From: Argentina anserina | Lineage: Eukaryota; Streptophyta; Magnoliopsida; Rosales; Rosaceae | Length of the DNA stretch: 64,000 bases | Assembly (NCBI RefSeq): GCF_933775445.1 | Contig: NC_065872.1 | Coordinates: 6,634,001-6,698,000 of the forward strand | Direction of reading: 5' to 3' | In this document: positions 34,083 to 45,947 of the stretch, piece after piece | Position numbering within the stretch: the stretch's first letter is position 1 | How the letters are laid out: the number at the start of each line of letters is the position of its first letter | Translations under genes and position numbers: made by a program | The notes under the pieces: model-generated | The model's input: only the letters and a program-made list of their open reading frames with translations | The model's database searches: none | What the model was told of the DNA's origin: nothing

Positions 34083-37000
34083 TGTAACGACCCCAAAATT
34101 TCGAGCTTCAAAACTCAAAATCTTAAAATCGTTAAACACAAAAATAATCTCAATGAAATCGAAATCATTTTAATGTCGCAGCGGTTCACATCTGAGTTTA
34201 AAATATAACTCAGTCAAGCCGATTATTACAAACCCAAATGATAATTCAACATATAACAAATGGAATTGTATAATCCTCACAACAACCTCACAAATAAAAT
34301 CACACCAACTCTCACACAAAATCCACGCTGGAACCTCACCACGACTGGATGCGATCGACTTCGAGTCTTCGGAGTCGTCACTCAATCACTACTACTCAGC
34401 ACCTGCGGAAGTATCCCCTACACCATTGAAATTGGTGCACCGGGATTGCAACACAAACCCGGTAAGCTTTACAGCTCGTATGAGTAAAATATGAAAATAA
34501 CTCTCGTCTCATAAAAGACACAACTCCACATCAACACAGTATAATGAAAATCATGAGAAAACGAGCAACCCATCTGGTTACTCTAATACTTTCACAAAAT
34601 GGTAACTAATGAGCGCTGGTACACATCTGTTACCCCTCACTTAGTATACCGCTGATGTTGGGTAACCACCCGCCACCCAACATCCAAAACAAGCTGAGTA
34701 CCCATGATCAGATAACCACCCGTTACCTCATGCAGTACTATGGCAGACAGACTAGAGCTCTAACTGTATCGTAACTTTCGCCCGGCCAAAGGCTAGGTTC
34801 CGACTTGCCTCACATGTACAATAATCTCACATCATATTGTACCACAAATCACGTCCGAAGACAAATCACAATATTTCACATTTTCCGTGATAAAATCATA
34901 TGTACAATAATCTCACATCATATTGTACCACACATCACGTCCGAAGACAAATCACAATATTTCACATTTTCCGTGATAAAATCATGTACAATAATCACTC
35001 ATCATATTGTACGTTTTAAAACTTTCACAATATATCCATAATAAAAATCATAACAGTATATTATATAGCAAACTATATATATTCGTATTTATTTACCATT
35101 TATACCGCATATACATAGTCCACTATATCCTATACATGTCATATTTCATAAACACCTGAAAAATTACGTACGATAATCTCACATCATATCGTACCATTGA
35201 AATCACATACACATGCACAATTTTTCTGTCACCGAAATGACTATTTTCAATGAATTAATAACAGTAAGTAATTTAATGAACTATATATATATGTACTTAT
35301 TACCATTTATACTGTATATATGTAGTTCACTAAATTATATACATGTTGTAATTCATTTAATAAACACACTTGCAAAAATGTTGAATCACCGCGAGGGTAG
35401 ATTCGTAAATTAGTGAGATTTTACTCACCTTATTGACTTGAGCGTAAATCCTCAATTTCCGATAATACTCCCTTTCCTCGATTTAGCGATCACCTTAAAA
35501 AGATAAAAACCAGCATTTAGAATCGTTTCGTAAACCTTTAAATGCCAAAACAGTAATATACGGTTACTGTTCAGCAATTTTGGTTTATACGAAGTTACTG
35601 TTCACGGTTCACTATTCACGGTTACTGTACAAATATACGATTTATACGTATTTCTGTACGTATAAATATTAATACGTATTCCTGTACGTATAAATATTAA
35701 TACATATTTCTGTACGTCTATATATATTAGTACGTATAATTATTAATACGTATTTCTGTACGTATAAATATTATATACGTATTTCTGTACGTATAAATAT
35801 TAAATACGTATTTCTGTACGTATAAATAATAATACATATTTCTGTACGTATAAATATTAATACGTATTTCTGTACGTATAAATATTATATACGTATTTCT
35901 GTTTAAAGGTAAATACAATCTCAGTAAATAAAATTTACTAATTACCTTTTACAAATTACTTTTTACATTTACCGAAAGTAATTTATAATTACATTTACCG
36001 AAGGTAAAATTTAATTACATTTACCGCAGTAAATAAAAATTACATTTACTTTTACCGTACACAGTAAATTACAAAAATACCCTTCTGTCAAAACTTACTA
36101 CACCGCCTCACCCGGCGGCGCGTGTGGCACACGCGCCACCTCCGGCCGGCCGCGCGTGGGGCCCACGCGCCGACGCCAACCAAGGCGCGTGTGATGCCAC
36201 CGTCGCCTCCAAACTCTCCCCATCCTCCTCCTCTACCTTCCCACGGCTTCAATTCCCTCCTACGCTACCCTACACCATCCCACGCGCCGCCTTTAGGCGG
36301 CGGTACCCAATCTCCTCTAAACCTCCTCCAACCCCCTCCGATCTCCACACAACCATCCCAAAATCATCCAAAATCCACACACAACATCAATATCATCAAT
36401 CCTTACCTTGAATCTCACGGTAGAGCTCTTGAATCGACGATGAAGGTGGAGGAGATCGAGCAGCAGTGGAGGCTAGCGGCTCATCCCTTTGGCGCGAGTG
36501 CGAGGGTGAGGTGGGCGGTGGCGTGCTCGCCCGAGCTCGTCGACGAAGGAACTCGGGTTTGAGATGAAGAGAGGGGACCTCGAGAGAGGGAGAGAGAAGA
36601 GGAAAGGGAGGAACTCGGGTCGAGAGGGAGAGGGAAGAGAAGAGAGAACCGAGAGAGAAAGGGAAGAGAAGAGAGAAGGATGCTCGGGAAAGAAGGAGAA
36701 AGAGAGAGAAGAGAGAGATCCGAGGGAGAGAGAGAGAGAGCGTGCGGCGGGGTGGGTGAGAGAGAGGGATGAAGGGGTTTCCACTTATGGGAACCCTAAT
36801 TGATAACATTCCCTTTTATACCCCCTCCCAAAATCGGAAACTAACTTCCGTCGTTAACAACTTTCACGTACGTCGTCCGATTAGGACGCGTCACATGTCC
36901 ACGCACTCGTATCGACGAGCTCTACAACTTTCGTGAAGGAAGTTTTCGAAATCGAGCAACGGATTAAAAGTCGATATAAACGTTCGGAAACGTAATGTTT

Positions 37001-37138
37001 TTCGAATTAAACGTTCCGATAACATATCCGTTACTCGTTTCCTATCGTCGTAACCAAACACATCAATTCTAATTAAATTCCACAATTTTAAAGAATTCAA
37101 ATCCACTCAAATGTTGTTTGAAATTTAGGGTTATTACA
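34083..37138 (-). repeat. Chromovirus 3' LTR (3056 bp)
   Basis: Plus-strand TGTAACGACCCC to GGGTTATTACA. Internal modules: two tandem units of about 85 bp beginning GTACAATAATCTCACATCAT (near 34815 and 34900), a GTACGTATAAATATT minisatellite (35638-35903), GTAAATTTACATT-type repeats, a GC-rich block (about 36100-36310) and a GA-rich tract (36560-36760). Open frames in the GC- and GA-rich parts are low complexity and not credible genes. Confidence 0.95.
35638..35903. repeat. Minisatellite in the LTR, unit about 28 bp (ACGTATTTCTGTACGTATAA)
   Basis: About nine to ten imperfect units of TACGTATTTCTGTACGTATAAATATTA-type sequence. The matching array in the other LTR (about 42320-42597) is 12 bp longer, by one ACGTATTTCTGT block, so the only length difference between the LTRs lies here. 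Confidence 0.9.
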
Positions 37139-37178
37139 ATCTACCCCCCTTAAAGGAATTTCGCCCCGAAATTCAAGC

Positions 37179-37547
37179 TCACTCAACAAACAACTGTGGA
37201 TATCTAGTCATCATGTCTGACTCTAGCTCCCAAGATGCATCACCCTCATCATGGTGACTCCACAACACCTTGACTAGCCCAACTTCTCTCCTCCGTAGCT
37301 TCTTAGTGGATCTATCCAGGATACGAACTGGCTCGACAACAAAAGTGGCATTTTCCTTCACTTCAATGGTGCTATGATCGATCACATGTGACTCATCTGG
37401 TACATACTTCCTCAGCATGGAAATGTGGAAGACGTTGTGAACGCCCGACATGCTAGTAGGCAAGGCTAGTCGATATGCTAGTTCGCCCACTTTCTCAAGT
37501 ATCTCAAAAGGCCCAACATACCTCTGCCAACTTTTCTTTCTTGTCAA
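37179..37547 (-). pseudogene. Chromovirus integrase C-terminus with chromodomain
   Basis: Reads RYVGPFEILEKVGELAYRL, LPTSMSGVHNVFHISMLRKY and VPDESHV (the GPY/F-type module of Ty3 integrases), then EPVRILDRSTKKLRRREVG, LVKVLWSHHDEGDASWELE and DMMTRYPQLF, a plant chromodomain-like tail. Chromodomains steer integration to particular chromatin. The frame is lost just upstream near 37547, where an RFDKK-type sequence appears in another frame, so the catalytic core is not connected. It ends 26 bp before the purine tract region, as expected for the pol C-terminus. Confidence 0.88.
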
Positions 37548-40140
37548 ATCTCACTACACCCAACTTTGGCCCAACAGATAGGTGATCGACATGGTCTACC
37601 TTAAGTGCCTCATAGGGTACCATGCCGATGCTGGAATGGTAACTGTCGTTGTAGGCGAACTCAATCAATCTCAAATGATTTCACATCTACCTTAAAATCC
37701 AGCATACAAACTCTCAACCTATCTTCCGTTACCTCAAACTTCCCCCATCAGACAATCTGTCACATCTCCTAACAATAATAGTCGCATGTGAGCTACTCAA
37801 AATATAATCATCCTCCCGAAACATAATGATGTTTTTCAACATGGAGGCGTCTACGCCCTCTTTTGTCTAGTTCACCACTCTCTTGCGATTTGACAGACTA
37901 TCCTCACGTCATGAGTTAGCTCATACCACTAAGCATGGTCAAAACTCTCAACATCTAACATGAGTCAAATCAATGATTAACACATGCCTACTACTTACAT
38001 CACACATAGTGGTTTTCAAATAAACGTGCTTTATCAAGACAATACCTTCATGACTTCACCACAAATCATCGTTAGAATAACGAACCTACCATTCCTTCCA
38101 ATCAACAAAATAATCCCCTTTCATGATCATCTTATTATAACCATAAAAAGTTGTCGTGCATGATACCCACTCAAGTACCATATTTGTATCGGCAACACGA
38201 TAAGGAAATCTTAGCTCATCGAGTTCACAACCACCACAGCACACCACCTTGGATTAAGAATTACTCTCCAAAAGTTTCACCAGAGAATCGACTAATATAT
38301 GCACAAGGCAGTAGAGAACCTCTACCGCCACCACAAGAGCGACACATCACGCATCCCATCATACTCACCAAACTTACCGTCGAAAATTAATTACAACTTG
38401 TTGCTTCCATGAGTGGTATGCCACAATTTGGGGTTCAGACAAGAAGGTGATTATCTCACATCGGTGGAACATGAAAATCAGGCGAACTTTACAGCGCGAA
38501 ATCCAACACGACCACAACTGAGACATACTTTACCCCCTGGTTCATACATGCCTCAAATGCAAGACATATGGTCCACACAAATGCCCCCGTGCATCATCTA
38601 AGATATTGGTTCCTCCCACCGTTGCAGTACTAATAAATTTAGAAATTACTTCAACAGAACCCGATATTAGGTACACCATCCCCTCAAAACTAATCCAAAA
38701 TGATCGCTATACCACCACTCTAAACAGTTGTTTCTTTACTTTCCTTAAGAACTCTCCTGGCCAACGCATTCGGCCAAAATAATTTCTCTGCAAGCAGTAA
38801 TATAATTGGGTACTCTTTATTGTAAAATTTATCCCTTGTTGAACACTTCAGTCAACTTCTCCTTATCCAACAATAAACAATCTGATGCATAGAGGAAAAG
38901 AACCTCTAAGTCTCCAACATTAACGCCACTTGTACTTGAAAAGAAAATCTGATTCTCAACCATTTCTTTACCGGTTGGAAGGTGCTTGTCACGAAAAATT
39001 CATTAAAACACCACTAAGCTAAGGTCATTTCATACCTTACCTTCAATAGAGTCACTTCACCGCCATTGCGTCTCATTTGGACCTGTGGCATTGTGAAGTT
39101 CCAATCCCCAACACCAAAATAATTTAATCCTGAAAGATCAGCGTTCTTATTTAAATGCTCATCTAGCAAATAATTAATTCATATCACCACATTGAGATTT
39201 CTCCATCACCTTATATTTCTTGCTCAGCCAAGAACAATGTGTAACATCAATTGTCTATAGCCGAACCAAAACAAGTTTGGAATGTCACGTCGACAAAAAG
39301 TGAATCTCAATTCAATAATTGTATTACCACTTTATGGACGTATCATACGCCCTACCACTCTGTTACCAACAGCGTTAGAGATGCTAGTCACGAAAATTTT
39401 CGTTAACCACCTCCAACCTATGGTCTACACATCTCTAGATTAGTTGCATAACTAAAATCTAGTCCTCAACATTTAAACACTGAACTTCCCTCAACATAGG
39501 GTCAACGTTCTCCATCGAGTCTCCTTGACAGTTCTCTGCCCTGATAGGAAACTATATATTTAAACCTGTTAGCATTCCAGTATCTGGATCGCTTGTCCAA
39601 CTCAGAGAGTATTGTAGCCTCTCTAAACTGATTGCACCAGTCATTTAGTCTTGGAATTCATTTGTCCCATCCATACGGCGTCTTCGTTATAGGTGCTAGA
39701 ACACAGTGTCTCCGGAACGTCTCACTTTACTCAGACATCACAACGATCTGTGATAGTTACTTCAGATCCACATACTCAACATATGCTATGACTCAAGCTC
39801 TCATGGCATTATCCGACTCGAGTCAGAGATACGACACTCTGGTTTCCTGGGTCTACGAAAGAACCCACCATGTCAAAACAATCAATCACTGTGTACTGCG
39901 GCCTCAACCAATCGATTCCTCAGATCACATCATCACCGCGTACTGCGGCCTCAACCAATTGATTCCTCAGATCACATCATAGTGTGGTCCGGAATCACTA
40001 TCAAATAAGCAGAGAACTCTCTACTTCCAATCACAATAGGATAAGCCTTTCATTGTCTCCAATTCGAGGAACACTCCAAAAGTGAAGTGACACATAAAGA
40101 GTTTCCCATAGGCGTAGGAATCAATCCTAACCCCTCCACT
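37548..40140 (-). other. Degenerate interior of the chromovirus
   Basis: About 2.6 kb where protease, RT, RNase H and the integrase core should be. Short patches only; no YVDD or protease motif could be read. Too short for complete pol (over 3 kb), so deletion plus decay is inferred. Confidence 0.6.
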
Positions 40141-40486
40141 GCCAACTATCAATAAGTGAATGTGGCTATCATCGTCTTCTCTAACTCAGAGTACTCAATC
40201 ATTACCAAGTAAGTCCCAATACTCTCGATCCAATGGTCCACTACCATATGATCCAAGCGTCATGAAATGACAGCACTAACAGCTCACTCATGTCCTTGAT
40301 CAACCTCAACACACGACTATCGTCTCCAACGATTGCAACAAGATCAACTTGTCTTTCCTGTGGAGCAGCCTCCTCATAAAGGTTCTCCATATTGCGGACT
40401 CGGCCTGCAGCCCTAATTCGGCCTCGACCTATCGTCCGTCCTCGACCCTGTCCACGACCATTTTTTTTTTCCAAATTCATCACCAT
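40141..40486 (-). pseudogene. Chromovirus gag N-terminal remnant
   Basis: An Arg/Gly-rich start (NGRGQGRGRTIGRGRIRAAG) followed by RLIKDMSELL, then, after disruption, a stretch like the Ty3 gag core (ESIGTYLVMIEYSELEK). Located about 280 bp inside the primer-binding site, the normal gag position. The capsid and zinc knuckle are not readable. Confidence 0.65.
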
Positions 40487-40750
40487 TCAACAATTAACAC
40501 TCAATCATACATGTGAAGTCTCGAATTCGACAAAATAGATCCAACTAATATCAATCATGAAATTTCAGAAGAAGGTAAATCATCGGAGTATCGTCACAAT
40601 ACTCTCTACAGGACCAAACCATAAGGTGAGGCTCCTAACACTCTCGCGTACCCGACGACATATCAATACCGAGGAGCATGTGATGGGAGCCCGCCTGCAG
40701 TCGGATCATCGCTCCTGGATGGTATTGATAATCGCCAAATACGCACTTAG

Positions 40751-40763
40751 GCTCTGATACCAA
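40751..40763 (-). other. Primer-binding site (initiator Met tRNA)
   Basis: Minus-strand TTGGTATCAGAGC, one base from the inner edge of the 5' LTR. Complementary to the 3' end of initiator Met tRNA, the usual primer for plant Ty3 and Copia elements. Confidence 0.9.
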
Positions 40764-40764
40764 C

Positions 40765-43700
40765 TGTAACGACCCCAAAATTTCGAGCTTCAAAACTCAA
40801 AATCTTAAAATCGTTAAACACAAAAATAATCTCAATGAAATCGAAATCATTTTAATGTCGCAGCGGTTCACATCTGAGTTTAAAATATAACTCAGTCAAG
40901 CCGATTATTACAAACCCAAATGATAATTCAACATATAACAAATGGAATTGTATAATCCTCACAACAACCTCACAAATAAAATCACACCAACTCTCACACA
41001 AAATCCACGCTGGAACCTCACCACGACTGGATGCGATCGACTTCGAGTCTTCGGAGTCGTCACTCAATCACTACTACTCAGCACCTGCGGAAGTATCCCC
41101 TACACCATTGAAATTGGTGCACCGGGATTGCAACACAAACCCGGTAAGCTTTACAGCTCGTATGAGTAAAATATGAAAATAACTCTCGTCTCATAAAAGA
41201 CACAACTCCACATCAACACAGTATAATGAAAATCATGAGAAAACGAGCAACCCATCTGGTTACTCTAATACTTTCACAAAATGGTAACTAATGAGCGCTG
41301 GTACACATCTGTTACCCCTCACTTAGTATACCGCTGATGTTGGGTAACCACCCTCCACCCAACATCCAAAACAAGCTGAGTACCCATGATCAGATAACCA
41401 CCCGTTACCTCATGCAGTACTATGGCAGACAGACTAGAGCTCTAACTGTATCGTAACTTTCGCCCGGCCAAAGGCTAGGTTCCGACTTGCCTCACATGTA
41501 CAATAATCTCACATCATATTGTACCACAAATCACGTCCGAAGACAAATCACAATATTTCACATTTTCCGTGATAAAATCATATGTACAATAATCTCACAT
41601 CATATTGTACCACACATCACGTCCGAAGACAAATCACAATATTTCACATTTTCCGTGATAAAATCATGTACAATAATCACTCATCATATTGTACGTTTTA
41701 AAACTTTCACAATATATCCATAATAAAAATCATAACAGTATATTATATAGCAAACTATATATATTCGTATTTATTTACCATTTATACCGCATATACATAG
41801 TCCACTATATCCTATACATGTCATATTTCATAAACACCTGAAAAATTACGTACGATAATCTCACATCATATCGTACCATTGAAATCACATACACATGCAC
41901 AATTTTTCTGTCACCGAAATGACTATTTTCAATGAATTAATAACAGTAAGTAATTTAATGAACTATATATATATGTACTTATTACCATTTATACTGTATA
42001 TATGTAGTTCACTAAATTATATACATGTTGTAATTCATTTAATAAACACACTTGCAAAAATGTTGAATCACCGCGAGGGTAGATTCGTAAATTAGTGAGA
42101 TTTTACTCACCTTATTGACTTGAGCGTAAATCCTCAATTTCCGATAATACTCCCTTTCCTCGATTTAGCGATCACCTTAAAAAGATAAAAACCAGCATTT
42201 AGAATCGTTTCGTAAACCTTTAAATGCCAAAACAGTAATATACGGTTACTGTTCAGCAATTTTGGTTTATACGAAGTTACTGTTCACGGTTCACTATTCA
42301 CGGTTACTGTACAAATATACGATTTATACGTATTTCTGTACGTATAAATATTAATACGTATTCCTGTACGTATAAATATTAATACGTATTTCTGTACGTC
42401 TATATATATTAGTACGTATTTCTGTACGTATAATTATTAATACGTATTTCTGTACGTATAAATATTATATACGTATTTCTGTACGTATAAATATTAAATA
42501 CGTATTTCTGTACGTATAAATAATAATACATATTTCTGTACGTATAAATATTAATACGTATTTCTGTACGTATAAATATTATATACGTATTTCTGTTTAA
42601 AGGTAAATACAATCTCAGTAAATAAAATTTACTAATTACCTTTTACAAATTACTTTTTACATTTACCGAAAGTAATTTATAATTACATTTACCGAAGGTA
42701 AAATTTAATTACATTTACCGCAGTAAATAAAAATTACATTTACTTTTACCGTACACAGTAAATTACAAAAATACCCTTCTGTCAAAACTTACTACACCGC
42801 CTCACCCGGCGGCGCGTGTGGCACACGCGCCACCTCCGGCCGGCCGCGCGTGGGGCCCACGCGCCGACGCCAACCAAGGCGCGTGTGATGCCACCGTCGC
42901 CTCCAAACTCTCCCCATCCTCCTCCTCTACCTTCCCACGGCTTCAATTCCCTCCTACGCTACCCTACACCATCCCACGCGCCGCCTTTAGGCGGCGGTAC
43001 CCAATCTCCTCTAAACCTCCTCCAACCCCCTCCGATCTCCACACAACCATCCCAAAATCATCCAAAATCCACACACAACATCAATATCATCAATCCTTAC
43101 CTTGAATCTCACGGTAGAGCTCTTGAATCGACGATGAAGGTGGAGGAGATCGAGCAGCAGTGGAGGCTAGCGGCTCATCCCTTTGGCGCGAGTGCGAGGG
43201 TGAGGTGGGCGGTGGCGTGCTCGCCCGAGCTCGTCGACGAAGGAACTCGGGTTTGAGATGAAGAGAGGGGACCTCGAGAGAGGGAGAGAGAAGAGGAAAG
43301 GGAGGAACTCGGGTCGAGAGGGAGAGGGAAGAGAAGAGAGAACCGAGAGAGAAAGGGAAGAGAAGAGAGAAGGATGCTCGGGAAAGAAGGAGAAAGAGAG
43401 AGAAGAGAGAGATCCGAGGGAGAGAGAGAGAGAGCGTGCGGCGGGGTGGGTGAGAGAGAGGGATGAAGGGGTTTCCACTTATGGGAACCCTAATTGATAA
43501 CATTCCCTTTTATACCCCCTCCCAAAATCGGAAACTAACTTCCGTCGTTAACAACTTTCACGTACGTCGTCCGATTAGGACGCGTCACATGTCCACGCAC
43601 TCGTATCGACGAGCTCTACAACTTTCGTGAAGGAAGTTTTCGAAATCGAGCAACGGATTAAAAGTCGATATAAACGTTCGGAAACGTAATGTTTTTCGAA

Positions 43701-43832
43701 TTAAACGTTCCGATAACATATCCGTTACTCGTTTCCTATCGTCGTAACCAAACACATCAATTCTAATTAAATTCCACAATTTTAAAGAATTCAAATCCAC
43801 TCAAATGTTGTTTGAAATTTAGGGTTATTACA
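40765..43832 (-). repeat. Chromovirus 5' LTR (3068 bp)
   Basis: Same content as the 3' LTR with two substitutions (near 41353 and in the minisatellite near 42385) and a 12-bp longer minisatellite. Followed by GCAGA, the target duplication. Confidence 0.95.
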
Positions 43833-43837
43833 GCAGA

Positions 43838-44226
43838 GCTCCGCTCGATCGCCTCCTCGCCTCTTCCATCATCACCGGGTAATTCACATTCCGATATTCA
43901 TTCATTTCCGAATTTCGATTATTTCAAGAACAAAATTTGATTGAATTGGAATATTGAATTTAGGTATACACTGTGGAACGCGGAGTATAGGATATCGTTG
44001 ATGAGGAATTTTGACATTTCTATTGATGATTCTGTGGATTTGGATTGTTCAAAGCTCGATGAGAGCTCGGAGATGGTTGATGGTGTGGAAGGAGATAGTG
44101 AGAATGGAATTAAGGGGAGTAATCAGTACTTGGATTCATTAAATCCTCAGGTTTCCGGAGATTTGTCGCCGGAGGCTTTGAATTACATCCAGAGGTTGCA
44201 GTCGGAGTTAACTAATGTTAAGGAGG
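43838..44226 (+). pseudogene. Fragment of a DUF760-like plastid protein gene, split by the chromovirus
   Basis: An exon-like stretch (about 43838-43880) ends at CACCGG|GTAATT. A second exon (43965-44226) follows a TTTAG acceptor and encodes YTLWNAEYRISLMRNFDIS, an acidic linker, then DLSPEALNYIQRLQSELTNV and KE before a GTGAGC donor. The combination of an NAEY...LMRNF start and a YIQRLQSEL helix is, as I recall, found in DUF760-family chloroplast proteins of unknown function. No downstream exons are visible before a MITE arm and a repeat begin, and no start codon is visible left of the transposon. It is therefore a truncated copy, or a gene whose halves were separated. Confidence 0.5.
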
Positions 44227-44766
44227 TGAGCTTGTTCTCTGGAAATGTTCGTACTCGTTTGATTTCGTTGAGTTTTTGGTTAATTTTGCTTGAATTGTGT
44301 GAAGTGGTGAAGAATTTTGTGTTCAAGTTTGGACCTTGTTGTTGGTTTGCTGTCTCTAGTTTTGAGTGCAGGATTAAAGCTTGTGTTTCCTTTCCGTGTG
44401 AGCTTCCAAGTTTTAGTTTTTAAGCTTTTTTCTGGTCTTTTTCATCTTCTTCGTTGGGTTCGGGGTTGGATGACTTGTTGATTCTACGTTTGAAAAGCAT
44501 GATCAGAGCTTCGTTTGCTTTATTTTGTGAGCTTCCAACTTTGAGTTTTTACATCTTGTTTTTAACACTTTGTAATGTGCCCTTCTTTTGGCCCTCATGT
44601 ATGCAATGCACATTTTTGTTATGCACCTAGAATCCCCACAGATGTAAGGCTATATGACTCTGCTTTAATTGATTACTGTCATAAAGGCCTTGTGAACTTA
44701 AAATGTTGTATGAGATAAATTAACAGTCTCGGATTTGGTTCTTAAGCTTTCTGCAACGAGCAACGT
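44227..44766. other. Intron-like or intergenic sequence after the DUF760-like exon
   Basis: T-rich, as in introns; contains a partial repetition of GAGCTTCCAA(G/C)TTT(A/G)AGTTTT (near 44400 and 44529). No further exon found. Confidence 0.45.
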
Positions 44767-44828
44767 TGGAGATGAAATTTCTATTTTAAGACCAAAACCA
44801 AAGTTTAGCACCATTGTTGGAGTTGCCC
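44767..44828. mobile_element. Right arm of a Tourist-like MITE (same family as 54926-55570)
   Basis: The sequence from GTTGGAGATGAAA to GGAGTTGCCC matches the right end of the MITE at 54926-55570 and is followed by TTA, its target site. The left part is missing. Confidence 0.75.
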
Positions 44829-45456
44829 TTACAATGGCGATGTTCCCATCTCTAGTGTTACTGATCTTCTTGGTCTTCTTGGCTTTAGCTCATTCTGCAA
44901 AAACTCCAAATTTCTTCTCTATTTTCCAACAATCTTTTAGGTGGTTTTGCTTTACGTTTTGTGTCTAAATTAATCATTTATACATTATGTTCAATTTTGT
45001 GAAAGTTAATAAATTATACTTTTTTGTAGTCTAAATTTAACCATTGAAATTTCCTTCTTACTTTATTAATGAAACAAAAGAAGAAAAAAAACTAGAGGAG
45101 GGACTAATACGTGCCCCAAAGTGAACCAAAACCCTAAAAAAATACTGAAGGAAGGGCCTAAAATGTGCCCCAAAAGTAAAACGGGGAAAATAAAAAAATG
45201 ATGAAATTAGTTCACATATGCTCAAGACCATAGCGTCAAGCTCAGTGACCATAAACATGTGTTTTGCATAAGCTCTTTACTTCAAGATTATTACTTAAGT
45301 ACTACCATAATTCAATCTAGAAGTGAAGGCAAACAAGAAAATTCCTAACATTCACATTAATTATATCTTTGCTTCAGTCTTTACTTTTCTTTTCATTATT
45401 TGCAATCTTAACAGCTAGAGTGCGATAAGAGTGCAATTTCTCCAAATGAAACGCAA
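44829..45456 (+). repeat. Direct-repeat segment, right copy (partner at 32429-33072)
   Basis: TTACAATGGCGATGTTCCC to AATGAAACGCAA. It keeps the same 44-codon ORF (44834-44968: MAMFPSLVLLIFLVFLALAH then SAKTPNFFSIFQQSFRWF) with five amino-acid differences from the left copy and the same stop. Downstream it carries the same GACTAATACGTGCCCCAAAG stretch. Confidence 0.85.
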
Positions 45457-45947
45457 CTTCAAATCCTAGATCCGCCATTGCAGGGCAGCAATGTTTGATA
45501 TTTCAGACTGTTTCTCTGTCTGCAATTTGCCATCTAATACTGCATATCAGATATATCGGACGCAAATATTGAACAGGATGAATAATCTGCCCTTGTATGC
45601 AAGCTTCTATCATATGACAAACTCACAACTGAAGGGAAATAGTTAACTTCAATGACAGCATTAAACAGTTGAAGGAACATCATTCATTGCATTCAAGAAC
45701 ATCTTGCAGCAAAGGAACTAGATGAAATATTCAAATCAGAGAAAAGAAGTAATTCTCTTAACTAAAGATTACTTAGAAGTTTGAAAAACATCAAGTATAA
45801 ACTTGCTTAACATTAGTCGTACATTATCCTCTAAGAAGACCAAAAACTAAGTCATTGATCCAAAGTGCAGTATTTTACTATAAAAGTGCACTCCAAATCT
45901 CGCTTAATAGACCACCAACAAGAAATACTGCAGGGGAACATAGCGGT
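45457..45947. other. Intergenic, 3' flank of the UPF0496-like pseudogene
   Basis: AT-rich; nothing recognised. Confidence 0.5.

Larger units (their letters stand above)
34083..43832 (-). mobile_element. Young Ty3/chromovirus (Tekay/Del-like) LTR retrotransposon, coding-defective
   Basis: 9750 bp. LTRs lie at 34083-37138 and 40765-43832, with a perfect 5-bp target duplication GCAGA (34078-34082 and 43833-43837). On the minus strand the primer-binding site TTGGTATCAGAGC (40751-40763) adjoins the 5' LTR and the purine tract AAGGGGGGTAG adjoins the 3' LTR at 37141. By eye the LTRs differ by two substitutions plus one 12-bp indel. The 3.6-kb interior keeps only a gag remnant and the integrase C-terminus/chromodomain; protease, RT and RNase H are absent or unreadable. 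Clade assignment rests on the integrase C-terminal wording and the very long LTRs. Confidence 0.95.

Noticed and set aside
34170..35413. Short frames repeated exactly at 34.2-35.4 kb and 40.9-42.1 kb
   Set aside because: They are LTR sequence; identity comes from the two LTRs being copies.
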